A stretch of DNA of 38,592 bases from positions 1-38,592 of the forward strand of contig NZ_FCOL02000049.1 of NCBI RefSeq assembly GCF_001544515.1, given 5' to 3'. Positions 16,122 to 24,104 of this stretch are shown piece after piece. Under the pieces are notes generated by a model that was given only the letters and a program-made list of their open reading frames with translations, had not been told where the DNA came from and did no database searches. The stretch is from Caballeronia terrestris (lineage in GTDB: Bacteria; Pseudomonadota; Gammaproteobacteria; Burkholderiales; Burkholderiaceae). Numbering within the stretch: position 1 is the stretch's first letter; every line of letters starts with the position of its first letter. The translations under genes and the position numbers were made by a program.

Positions 16122-19100
16122 CACACGGCAAGACGCAATCGCTCCGCGACGATCATGCCCGCCGCATCGCGATGTGCGTTCACGATTTGTCGCTCCTCGT
16201 CGAAGCAGGTGCGGGTTCGGGCAAAACGGCTGTGATGGCGGGGCGCATCGCGCTCATGCTCGCCAACGGCGCCGCGCCGGGCACCATTGCCGCGGTCACG
16301 TTCACCGAGCTTGCCGCCAGCGAGCTGCTCTCGCGCGTACGCGAGTTCGTCACTGAACTGTCGGCAGGGCGGATCGGGCCCGAACTGCGGATCGCGCTGC
16401 CTGACGGCTTGTCGTCAGTGCAACTCGCCCATCTCGCCGCGTCGTCCGCAGCCATCGACGAAATCACCTGCTCGACCATCCACGGCTTCTGCCAACGCCT
16501 CATCAAGCCGTATCCCATCGAAGCGGATCTCGATCCCGGCGCGAGCGTCATGGTGCGCAATCAGGGCGATCTTGTTTTCGGCGAAATCGTCGACGGCTGG
16601 CTGCGCGAACGCCTCGCCGGCGCGCAGACGAGTGTGCTCACCGAAATGGTGATGGAAAAGCCCGCCGAGACGGTGACGCTGTTGACAAAAATTGCGGAGA
16701 GCCTGCGACGGCGGCGCACGCTGCGCGCCGCTACGCCACCCGCGCTCGCGGTCCGCCTTGACATATTTTTACGTGCAACGGCCGCCTTCGCCGCTTTTGT
16801 GCAAGCCGCTCCCGGGCCGGAGAGTGATACGGCGCAGATCGCGAACCACTTGAAGGAACTGGCCACGACGCTTGCGTCGAATTCAAACACTGCGGCTCCC
16901 GCTGCACTGGTGCGCATCCTTGTCACGCGTCCCGACGCGACCGTTTGCACGAAAGACGGCAGGTTCCGCGCCTATCGCAAGAAACAAAACTGGGTTCGCG
17001 CGGCAAGAGCGCAGGGCTTGAGTCAGGCGGACGGTGAACGGCTGAATGCGGAAGCCAGCGAGCTTTATCAGGCTTGCAACGAGGCATGGACCGCGCTCGG
17101 CGAGGCGGCTGCGAGCTGTGCGCTGGCCGCACTCATCGACGACGCGAAGCAGATCCTCGCCCGCTATCGCGAATACAAGCGCACCGCGGCGCTGCTCGAC
17201 TTCGACGATCTGATATTCGCCGCGCGCGATCTGCTTCGCGATCACGACGCCGTGCGCCGCGCGCTCGGCGAGCGCTACCGCCATGTGCTGGTCGACGAAT
17301 TCCAGGACACCGATCCGCTTCAGACGGAGATTTTCTGGCGTCTGTGCTGCGATCCGGCGGTCGGCACGGATCCGGCGGTCGGCACGGATAGTAAGGACTG
17401 GACGCAGTTCCGCATCCGGCCCGGCGCGCTCTTTCTTGTCGGCGACCCGAAGCAGGCGATCTATCGCTTTCGCGGCGCCGACGTCGGCGCGTACGTGCAG
17501 GCGCGCGACGCATTTCGCGCACAGAACCCGCAGAGCGTGCTGTCGATTTCTACCAACTTCCGCTCGTGTACGCCCATTCTCGACTATGTGAACGCGCGCT
17601 TTGAGGCCGTGCTTTCCGGCACTGGGCAACCCGGGTTCATTGCGCTTGATCCTTTCCACGGCGATCGCGGCGAGCAGCCATGCGTCGCCGCGATCGACAT
17701 CGCCGTGCCAGATGCGCACGGCGCGTCTGATACGTCGCGGCAACGCGACGCAGAAGCGGAAGCCGTCGGCGATTTGTGCGTGCGGCTCGTGAGCGGCGGG
17801 ACTGTTCTCGACCGTCGCACGGGTGAGGCGCGCGCGTGCCGGCCAGGCGACATCGCTTTGCTCGCGCCGACGGGCAGCGATCTCTGGCGCTACGAGGAGG
17901 CGCTCGAGCGCCGTGGCATTCCGGTGGCGACGCAAGCCGGCAAAGGCTTCTTTCGCCGTCAGGAGATTCAGGACCTGATCGCGATTACGCGCGTCCTCGC
18001 TGAACGCAAGGACGCGCTGGCGCTTGGCGCGCTGTTGCGCGGGCCTCTCGTCGGTCTCACGGACGAGGAACTGCTCGATATTGTATGGGCGCTGCCGCGC
18101 ACCGGCGACGGGGAGCGGGTCGCGCGTCTGGATCTTACCGTGGACCGGGAAGCCATCGCGCATCCGCTCGCAAAGGATGTCATCGGCAAATTGCAAGCGC
18201 TCACGAGACACAGCCACGCCACCACGCCGCACCATCTGCTTTCGCAGGCGATCGATGCAATGCGGGTGCGCCACATCCTGCGCGAACGTCATGGACGCGA
18301 AGCCGAGCGCGCTCTTGCCAATGTGGATCTCTACCTCGGTCTGTCGGCCGCCTACGCGGTCCGCGGCCTCGGCGCATTTGCCGAAGCGATGACTGTTGCC
18401 TGGTCGGACGAGGAAAAGGCGGTCGAAGGACACGCGGACGCGCAGGAAGAGGCCATCGCGCTCCTCACCATGCACGCGTCAAAGGGGCTTGAATGGCCCG
18501 TCGTCATTCCGGTCAACACGATGACGGGCGTGAAAGCCGCTGATGGCGCCGTCGCGCAGCGCGCGACCGACACGTTCCTGTGCCCGGTTCTGGGCATCGA
18601 TCCCTCCGGCTATGCGGAGGCGCGGGAAGACGAGAAAGCGGAACTTGCCCGCGAGCGCATTCGTCTATGGTATGTAGCCGCGACGCGTGCGCGCGAGTTG
18701 CTCGTACTGCCGCGGCTCAATGTGAAAGCGCCCGAAAATGCGTGGATCGGACTGCTCGATCTCGCCATCGACGCGCTGCCCGCGCTCGACGTCGGGGGAT
18801 TGGCGTCAGCCGTGCGGACGGCGGCGGCCGTGCCGGAAAACCCCCAGACGCGTACTATGTTCGCGGCTGAAGCGCAGGCGATCGCCGAAAGGGAGCGCAA
18901 GCTCCTGTGGCTTGCACCGAGCCGCGAAGAGAGCACGTCGGGGCCGGTGCTGCAGACGACGGAGCCGGACACATCTCAGTCTATGGTAACGATGCTTGAT
19001 GCAGGTCCGGGCGCCGCGATCCACGGCAGCCGTGAGCGAGGGCTCATCCTGCACAAGCTTTTCGAGGAAGTGCTGACCGGCGAAACGGCCGACGATTCAA

Positions 19101-19531
19101 CGGCGCTCGCCGTTCGCGCGACTGAGCTCATTGCCATGTTCCCGCGGCTAGCGACGGCTGACGCCCCACGCCCGATCTCCGCCCAGGAACTCGCCGACTG
19201 CGTCACCCGTACGTTGAAGTTGCCCGAGATCGCGCCATTGCGGGCGACGCTCGTCCCGGAATATCCGGTCTTCCGCGCAATCGAGGAAGGTAGCTGTGAG
19301 ACTGCTACGTCCGGTGTCGCCGATGCCCTGACGCTCGGAGCCGACGGGCGCCCGGTCGTCGTCATCGACTGGAAGAGCGACGTTCGGCCCGACGCAAGGA
19401 CCGTGGAGCACTATTGTTCTCAGGTGCGCGCGTACCTCGATATTACGGGCGCGCAACGCGGACTGATCGTATTCGTGACGACAGGCGCTATAGTCGCCGT
19501 CGAGCCGACGATGGCCGCCGCAATCACGTAA
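16118..19531 (+). CDS. AddA/UvrD-like ATP-dependent helicase-nuclease
   Basis: A 1137-residue SF1A DNA helicase fused to a RecB-type nuclease. Walker A AGAGSGKT is at 30-37 and motif Ia is FTELAASEL. STIHGFCQRL, DEFQDTDPLQ near 393, LVGDPKQAIYRFRGAD near 441-455, TMHASKGLEWPVV near 784 and WYVAATRARELLV near 850 complete the set. The nuclease core VVVIDWKSD lies near 1080 with HYCSQVRAYL after it; the Asp of the first motif is in SGVADAL. Start ATG 16118 overlaps the preceding stop by four bases. Helicase and nuclease together would unwind and degrade DNA ends. Between motifs II and III there is an exact 18-bp tandem duplication (17351-17386) adding six residues. Confidence 0.9.
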   Translation: MTHGKTQSLRDDHARRIAMCVHDLSLLVEAGAGSGKTAVMAGRIALMLANGAAPGTIAAVTFTELAASELLSRVREFVTELSAGRIGPELRIALPDGLSSVQLAHLAASSAAIDEITCSTIHGFCQRLIKPYPIEADLDPGASVMVRNQGDLVFGEIVDGWLRERLAGAQTSVLTEMVMEKPAETVTLLTKIAESLRRRRTLRAATPPALAVRLDIFLRATAAFAAFVQAAPGPESDTAQIANHLKELATTLASNSNTAAPAALVRILVTRPDATVCTKDGRFRAYRKKQNWVRAARAQGLSQADGERLNAEASELYQACNEAWTALGEAAASCALAALIDDAKQILARYREYKRTAALLDFDDLIFAARDLLRDHDAVRRALGERYRHVLVDEFQDTDPLQTEIFWRLCCDPAVGTDPAVGTDSKDWTQFRIRPGALFLVGDPKQAIYRFRGADVGAYVQARDAFRAQNPQSVLSISTNFRSCTPILDYVNARFEAVLSGTGQPGFIALDPFHGDRGEQPCVAAIDIAVPDAHGASDTSRQRDAEAEAVGDLCVRLVSGGTVLDRRTGEARACRPGDIALLAPTGSDLWRYEEALERRGIPVATQAGKGFFRRQEIQDLIAITRVLAERKDALALGALLRGPLVGLTDEELLDIVWALPRTGDGERVARLDLTVDREAIAHPLAKDVIGKLQALTRHSHATTPHHLLSQAIDAMRVRHILRERHGREAERALANVDLYLGLSAAYAVRGLGAFAEAMTVAWSDEEKAVEGHADAQEEAIALLTMHASKGLEWPVVIPVNTMTGVKAADGAVAQRATDTFLCPVLGIDPSGYAEAREDEKAELARERIRLWYVAATRARELLVLPRLNVKAPENAWIGLLDLAIDALPALDVGGLASAVRTAAAVPENPQTRTMFAAEAQAIAERERKLLWLAPSREESTSGPVLQTTEPDTSQSMVTMLDAGPGAAIHGSRERGLILHKLFEEVLTGETADDSTALAVRATELIAMFPRLATADAPRPISAQELADCVTRTLKLPEIAPLRATLVPEYPVFRAIEEGSCETATSGVADALTLGADGRPVVVIDWKSDVRPDARTVEHYCSQVRAYLDITGAQRGLIVFVTTGAIVAVEPTMAAAIT
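17351..17386 (+). repeat. 18-bp exact tandem duplication within the helicase gene
   Basis: GATCCGGCGGTCGGCACG occurs twice in a row (17351-17368 and 17369-17386). The length is a multiple of three, so the frame is kept and the protein reads PAVGTD twice in a surface-type loop between helicase motifs II and III. It looks like a recent slippage or duplication event. Confidence 0.9.
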
Positions 19532-19539
19532 TTCAGCCC

Positions 19540-19576
19540 TGGGGCGGCGGCTCATGTCGCCGCGCCACCTTTTTCG
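19540..19576 (+). terminator. possible terminator after the helicase gene
   Basis: GCGGCG and CGCCGC flank an 8-base loop and are followed by GCCACC and five T's, within 45 bases of the helicase stop. The U-run is separated from the stem by several bases, so the call is moderate. Confidence 0.4.
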
Positions 19577-19660
19577 CTTCTGTGGCGAAGATGGTGCGGA
19601 CGGTGTCTGTCCCCTAGGTCTGAGAGACTGCGTCCTATCCGACTTTCGAAGGAGAAACGT

Positions 19661-20419
19661 TTGAGGATTCGCAGTCCGTTCAACGACTATTACGACACGG
19701 CGATGACACATGGCAGCGACCCGTCGCGCGTGTTTATCCGCAATCCGCAGACAAGCGAACTGAAGCTCGATCGTGACGGTGATGGCGTGTGGGACCGGTA
19801 TGGTCAGCTCGCCGGCATCGCTGACGCTTTCGAACTCAGGAACCAAAGCGTCTATCTCAGTGCGTGTCTCGTCGTCTTCTGTGGACGCGTCTATAAGGCG
19901 CTGCGTGTTCACCGATTGCATGGCGACGCGGCGAGGGCCGTAGCTGATGTGAAACCGAACGAAATCGAACAGCGGGTCTTCTATGACGGAGTTGAAGCGC
20001 GCCAGTATCTCGAAGCTCTGCTAGGACGAGAAAGGCTAAGGAAGAAACGCGAGTCGCTTTTCGAGTATGACAATCCGCTTGCCAACGGAACGCTGACCGA
20101 TCGGCTGGAGCGCTATTTCAGTCAACAGGGAAGTGCGGAGCTCATGCAGTGGAGCATCGAGAACAGGATTGCCATCGTCGTCCTGCGTATCGGGGGCCGC
20201 TTCGAAAAGTCCATCTTGCAGGTCAATCCGCCGTTGAAGGATATCCAGTTCTATCGGCTTTTCGGTGCGGCCGAGGCTTTTCAGGAACTCGACATGTTCT
20301 GGGGCGGCGTGCTTACTCCGGAGTCGAACCCGACTATCGGCATCAGTGAAAAGGACCGGATCGCACAGCATGCATTCGATGCCCGGAGTTTTCGCAAGGG
20401 TCCTTCCAGGAAGCGCTGA
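19661..20419 (+). CDS. conserved hypothetical protein resembling phage-encoded proteins
   Basis: A 252-residue protein starting at TTG 19661, six bases after AAGGAG. The opening (MRIRSPFNDYYDTAMTHG) and the end (ISEKDRIAQHAFDARSFRKG) recall a group of uncharacterised proteins met in large phages and in some bacteria. The middle is mixed: a Cys/Leu-rich stretch (VYLSACLVVFCGRVYKAL), a basic helix (RERLRKKRESLFEYDNP), and FYRLFGAAEAFQELDMFWGG near the end. It has no signal peptide or catalytic motif I can name. Its position directly after the nuclease triad may be passenger DNA from a phage or an anti-phage partner. The phage resemblance is from memory of the pattern and should be treated as a lead. 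Confidence 0.65.
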   Translation: MRIRSPFNDYYDTAMTHGSDPSRVFIRNPQTSELKLDRDGDGVWDRYGQLAGIADAFELRNQSVYLSACLVVFCGRVYKALRVHRLHGDAARAVADVKPNEIEQRVFYDGVEARQYLEALLGRERLRKKRESLFEYDNPLANGTLTDRLERYFSQQGSAELMQWSIENRIAIVVLRIGGRFEKSILQVNPPLKDIQFYRLFGAAEAFQELDMFWGGVLTPESNPTIGISEKDRIAQHAFDARSFRKGPSRKR

Positions 20420-20489
20420 AACCTGAGGACGCAAGACGTCCCGACCAGGGTGCACACTGCAATTCGTTCATTTCCGGAGACCCGCCCGC

Positions 20490-21479
20490 TTGTACGATCG
20501 TTACTGCATCCTCGCCACTGCCATGCATCTTCCGTCCTTGGAAGAAACGTCCATCCGGCAATTCCTCGATCACATGAAAAGCCGTATGGAAACCAAGGCG
20601 GTTCGCCTGCACGCGCTTTTGCCTGGAATCAGCATCGAAAGCAGCCGCGATGCGATTGCCCGTGCGAGCGTGATGCTCGACTGGAAACGTCTCGAAGAAC
20701 AGTTCGAACTCGTGGAGACGCCCGAAGACTTCAAGGAACAGGCGTGGCAGTTCATCGACACTGCTGCCGCATGGTTTCAGCCAGCCGCCGACGATATGCC
20801 GCTCGCGGTGCTGCCGCGCGTCGTCGTGCGAACGTTTGCCGACCGACTCGCCAGCGCGCTGGCCATCGATGCGCCTCATGCATATCAGTTGACGGCCGAA
20901 TTGATGGGTGCGAGCAACTGGCTCGAATTGGCCGGGCTCAAGCCATTTGTACCGATTGAAGAGCCCCTGTACTCGTACAGCGTCAAGGTTATAGAAGGTG
21001 AAGAGTATGCGCACCTCGAACCGTGTCTTGCCGCGCAGTGCCAGGATGAAGAGTTCGAAGCGTTGACCGTGTCGCGCCAGTTGGTGTTACAGGGCGACGC
21101 GGCGCAGAACGAAACCGTCTATCGGCCTTCTCTTCTTTCCGCAGCAGCTACGGTCGTCAAATGCCGCCTGCTCGATGAGCAGCACGAACTCGTCGACTGG
21201 AAGGGCCGGGCGGCAATTGCTGAACTCGACAAGATCTATCCGGTCGACTGCCGCCGTCCGCTTGCGCCTGGAAGCAAGACGCATTTGTTCTACATTCAAT
21301 TGCGCACGGCGCTTTATGCGGCGTACCTTCATACCGGCAACCTTGATCTTGCGTACGCGGAGCGCGAAATTCTCGTAGCACGAGGACATGAGTACCGCGG
21401 GGACTATGAACGCCTGCTCAAGGAGTGGGCGCCCCGCGGTTCGAAGGCTCATGAACGCACTGCGCTGTGCATCGTCTGA
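20490..21479 (+). CDS. hypothetical protein
   Basis: A 329-residue mostly helical protein. TTG 20490 is preferred over ATG 20523 because GGAGA lies nine bases upstream and the first ATG has no ribosome site. The N-terminal third has amphipathic helices (TSIRQFLDHMKSRMETKAVRL, LDWKRLEEQFELVETPEDF). The C-terminal third has Tyr-rich helices (LFYIQLRTALYAAYLHTGNLDLAYAEREILVARGHEYRGDYERL) that look like tetratricopeptide-type pairs. No signal or metal motif. It lies 70 bases after the previous gene on the same strand. Function is not recognised. Confidence 0.65.
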   Translation: MYDRYCILATAMHLPSLEETSIRQFLDHMKSRMETKAVRLHALLPGISIESSRDAIARASVMLDWKRLEEQFELVETPEDFKEQAWQFIDTAAAWFQPAADDMPLAVLPRVVVRTFADRLASALAIDAPHAYQLTAELMGASNWLELAGLKPFVPIEEPLYSYSVKVIEGEEYAHLEPCLAAQCQDEEFEALTVSRQLVLQGDAAQNETVYRPSLLSAAATVVKCRLLDEQHELVDWKGRAAIAELDKIYPVDCRRPLAPGSKTHLFYIQLRTALYAAYLHTGNLDLAYAEREILVARGHEYRGDYERLLKEWAPRGSKAHERTALCIV

Positions 21480-21542
21480 AGCGTGGCGGTCATCGGGGCG
21501 GCCGGGCCAAACGGCCCGCGCTTGCCCCGCGTCTGGCCCAAG

Positions 21543-21863
21543 TCAATCCGAAACGTCCCACGTTGTGCCCGTTTTTTCGAGTAGGCGATGCACCGAGAGA
21601 TTCTTCCAGTCGATGAGGCTCGCGCCGTCGTCTGACAGCCACGCTTCGATCTCGTCACCGGGCTGGCTGCCGCGCAGCTCCGCGATGAGGTAACGCGGAA
21701 ACGGCGCGATCGCCATGATCGCGCGCTCCGCGCGATTGTCGAGCCGGTAGCACACGCGATAGCGCGGCGCACGATGGCTGGACGGCTGCCGCCGCTGCCG
21801 GTAGCGCCGCTCCCGCGCGTATTCGATTTCGATGGACTGCAGGACGCCACGCTCGATCAACAC
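21543..21863 (-). CDS. small hypothetical protein
   Basis: A 106-residue protein taking GTG 21863 as start. The N-terminus is Arg-rich (YARERRYRQRRQPSSHRAPRYRV), suggesting nucleic-acid contact or an unstructured tail. The remainder (IAPFPRYLIAELRGSQPGDEIEAWLSDDGASLIDWKNLSV) is a compact mixed domain. It is 48 bases downstream of the 137-residue gene on the same strand and probably co-transcribed. An inner ATG at codon 50 of this frame (MAIAPFPRYL) is a reasonable alternative start. Confidence 0.45.
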   Translation of the reverse strand: MLIERGVLQSIEIEYARERRYRQRRQPSSHRAPRYRVCYRLDNRAERAIMAIAPFPRYLIAELRGSQPGDEIEAWLSDDGASLIDWKNLSVHRLLEKTGTTWDVSD

Positions 21864-21911
21864 CGTGCTCCGGACGTAACTTCGGTTTCGAAGGGTATGT
21901 TGGACGCCAGC

Positions 21912-22325
21912 TCAGAAATTGTCGGCCCAGCGCTCCCAGAATCCGGGCTCGTCGTGATGTGCGTTTTTCATCGCCTGTTCGAGCGACACGACCCAGAACC
22001 TGACGTCTTCAAAGCGCATCGAGCCATCCGCGAATTCGAGAAACGCCTGAACGCGCTGATAGGTCGGGTCCTCTGAGTCGTAGGGCACGTCGATGTAGAT
22101 CTGGCCCGCATAAGAACGCATCGTGTTCTCGCGGGCGAAGTGACCGCACATCGTCCAGTCGATCGCGTTCGCCTCCAGCCACGCGATGATCTGCTTGCGG
22201 CTATCCAAACTCTCGTATGACCTTCGAGGCTCCGCTAGCGGCTCTGCGGGCGGAAACGTCAGATAGAGCACGTCACGTTGTTTGGCGCGAGCAATGGCAT
22301 CGATGTGCTGCAGAAGCATCGGCAT
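21912..22325 (-). CDS. hypothetical protein
   Basis: A 137-residue acidic protein with a strong start: ATG 22325 preceded by AGGAGG at four to five bases. It shows KQIIAWLEANAIDWTMCGHFARENTMRSY, then YIDVPYDSEDPTYQRVQAFLEFADGSMRFEDVRFWVV, and ends GFWERWADNF. The beta-rich centre with many aromatics suggests a small globular domain. No export signal. It is divergent from the exported repeat protein across an interval holding a long hairpin. Family not recognised. Confidence 0.65.
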   Translation of the reverse strand: MPMLLQHIDAIARAKQRDVLYLTFPPAEPLAEPRRSYESLDSRKQIIAWLEANAIDWTMCGHFARENTMRSYAGQIYIDVPYDSEDPTYQRVQAFLEFADGSMRFEDVRFWVVSLEQAMKNAHHDEPGFWERWADNF

Positions 22326-22364
22326 GGGGCCTCCTTGTTCTCACAGAACCATTCTCCTCATGCA

Positions 22365-22419
22365 AGGGACATGGGCCGTCCTCGCGGCGCTTGTTCACGC
22401 GAGGACGGATGTTGTCCCT
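22365..22419. repeat. long perfect hairpin between divergent genes
   Basis: CCGTCCTCGCG (22376-22386) is matched exactly by CGCGAGGACGG (22398-22408) with an 11-base loop. A second pair, AGGGACA (22365-22371) and TGTCCCT (22413-22419), extends the structure across a 4x4 internal loop, giving a 55-base element with 18 paired positions. It lies 40 bases from the start of the leftward gene and 40 bases before the exported repeat protein gene. There is no U-run, so it is not a standard terminator. It could be an operator, a structured leader or a REP-like element. Confidence 0.75.
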
Positions 22420-22459
22420 GTCGGCGGGTTCAATGGCGTCGTGGCAAAGGAGACCACTC

Positions 22460-22771
22460 ATGAAGACCTTCGTCATGCGTGTCGTTCTCGCTCTCGCCGT
22501 CGTCCATGCGGGCGCGGAGGCGGCGTGCGTTCAAAACAAGAATCCCTCACGGAGCACTCAGATGAGCAAGGAATATATCCGCGACAATAACTTCCGCGTC
22601 ATCGGCAGCATCGATACGCTTGCCGATGGCAGGCAACGCGCCTACGATGCCAACTTTCGCAGCGTCGGTACTTACGATTGCCGTGCGGACCGTACCTACG
22701 ACGCGAACTTCCGCACGGTCGGCAACGGGAACCAGCTTGTCGGTCTCATCTGGGAGGCGGCCGGAAAGTGA
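22460..22771 (+). CDS. small exported protein with three FR-x-[VI]-G repeats
   Basis: A 103-residue protein starting at ATG 22460 after AAAGGAGA (22446-22453). Residues 1-22 form a signal peptide (MKTFVMRVVLALAVVHAGAEAA) with a likely cleavage after Ala. The mature part repeats a short unit three times: NNFRVIGSIDT, ANFRSVGTYDC and ANFRTVGNGNQ, each preceded by Asp/Tyr. Such short repeats can form an extended beta structure. Two Cys (one just after the signal, one in the second repeat) could form a disulphide. It is likely periplasmic or secreted. Function unknown. It converges with the WYL regulator gene 43 bases downstream. Confidence 0.75.
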   Translation: MKTFVMRVVLALAVVHAGAEAACVQNKNPSRSTQMSKEYIRDNNFRVIGSIDTLADGRQRAYDANFRSVGTYDCRADRTYDANFRTVGNGNQLVGLIWEAAGK

Positions 22772-22814
22772 CGCGTTTCAAGATCCGTAGGGCGTCGGCC
22801 ATGTGGCGCGAAAC

Positions 22815-23876
22815 TTATTCATAACGACTGGCGCTCTTGCGGTAATCAGCGGCGAACTCCTCGCGGAGATGCTGCGGCTCCAGAATCTCCACATTCGACC
22901 CGAACGAGCGCAGCCACCAGCGCAACTTCAGGCTAGGCCGGACCGTGGCCGCGATGAGCAGACGGCCGTCTTCGAGCCGTACCGGCGGCGCCTGATCGTC
23001 CGAGATGCGCCAGTCCAGCAAATGGTTGCCGGTGTTGCCCTCGAATGCGAGCCGCAGAAGCACGGGCTCTTCGACCTTGAAGTCGAACTGCTGCTCGTGT
23101 TCGATGAACTCGCGCAGGCTGAAGTCTTCCGGGTAAGTGAACGTCTTGCCGTTTTCGCAGGCTTCGAGCATGCGATCGAGCCGGAACAGGCCGCGCAGCG
23201 GATTTGGCTTACGCGGGCTCGGGGCATGCGCCGGATCTTGCGCGACGAGATACATGACGCCCGCGGACTCGACGAGCGCGAGGGGCCACAAAGCCTTTCT
23301 CTTCGGCTCGACGTTACCGGTCATCGACAGAGGGCGGTATTTCACCTCCAGCACGCGCTCGAAAAAAAGCGCCGTCTTGATGGCATTGAAGACGTCTTCC
23401 CCGGGCGCCGGGCGGATCAGAGCGAAGGAACCGTCGACCGAATCGACTTTACCCGGCCAGGCACGATGTAGACGCCCGTCGACGTGCTCCTGAGAGAGGC
23501 GCACTTCCGCGGCGCGAAAGAGGTTGTTGATGTCGCCGAGAATGACGGTGGGCAACGTGTGTCTGGCGATGCGCTGGAGCATGCGGAACGCAACGGCCTC
23601 CGATGCCACCATCAACGACGCGCTGCTGCTCGCGCCGCTCAGGAACGGCACGCGCTGCCAGAGGATTTCGCGCCGGCCTTCTTCCTGCGTCGAAATGACC
23701 AGTTTCTTCTTCTCGAGCGCCTCAAGATGCCGCCTAACTTTCCTGATATAGGTTCTGTGGCCCTTCCTTTCCAAGACCGACATTACTTCAGGCGTCGACA
23801 TCCACTTGATCTCGTGCCGTGAAGTAGGCAAGAACTCGAGAATCGATTCGTCTAAACTTGTTAGGTCCACCGCCAT
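22815..23876 (-). CDS. WYL-domain transcriptional regulator
   Basis: A 353-residue protein. The first 75 residues form a winged helix (TPEVMSVLERKGHRTYIRKVRRHLEALEKKKLV, then a wing ending EILWQR). The WYL domain spans about 150-230 (ALFFERVLEVKYRPLSMTGN, KALWPLALVESAGVMYLVAQ, with FRLDRMLEA), and a C-terminal WCX-type extension ends with WWLRSFGSNVEILEP. WYL proteins sense a nucleic-acid or nucleotide ligand and many repress anti-phage systems in defence islands. It is the most downstream gene of a leftward series and may control the HhH-GPD-like and helicase genes upstream. Start at ATG 23876. Confidence 0.88.
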   Translation of the reverse strand: MAVDLTSLDESILEFLPTSRHEIKWMSTPEVMSVLERKGHRTYIRKVRRHLEALEKKKLVISTQEEGRREILWQRVPFLSGASSSASLMVASEAVAFRMLQRIARHTLPTVILGDINNLFRAAEVRLSQEHVDGRLHRAWPGKVDSVDGSFALIRPAPGEDVFNAIKTALFFERVLEVKYRPLSMTGNVEPKRKALWPLALVESAGVMYLVAQDPAHAPSPRKPNPLRGLFRLDRMLEACENGKTFTYPEDFSLREFIEHEQQFDFKVEEPVLLRLAFEGNTGNHLLDWRISDDQAPPVRLEDGRLLIAATVRPSLKLRWWLRSFGSNVEILEPQHLREEFAADYRKSASRYE

Positions 23877-24104
23877 GTTTTACTCGTTTTCTCTCGCGCC
23901 TAGTGCAGTAGTCGAACGTTGAATCGCGGAATTCACCTGTTCCCTTTCGGGGCGCGCTCGCTCGAGAGCGATCGACGCAGCTGACTTGGGCCATGTTCGC
24001 GGCACAACTTCGATCGCCGGCTCTGACATACTATAAAGCGCACATCGGCCAGCCACCGCGGATACGATCACGTGCGAACTGACCCGTGCGTGAACTAGAA
24101 AGGC

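Noticed and set aside
16883..18475. 530-codon open frame on the minus strand
   Set aside because: Antisense of the AddA-like helicase, whose motifs on the plus strand are complete; no domain pattern in the minus frame.
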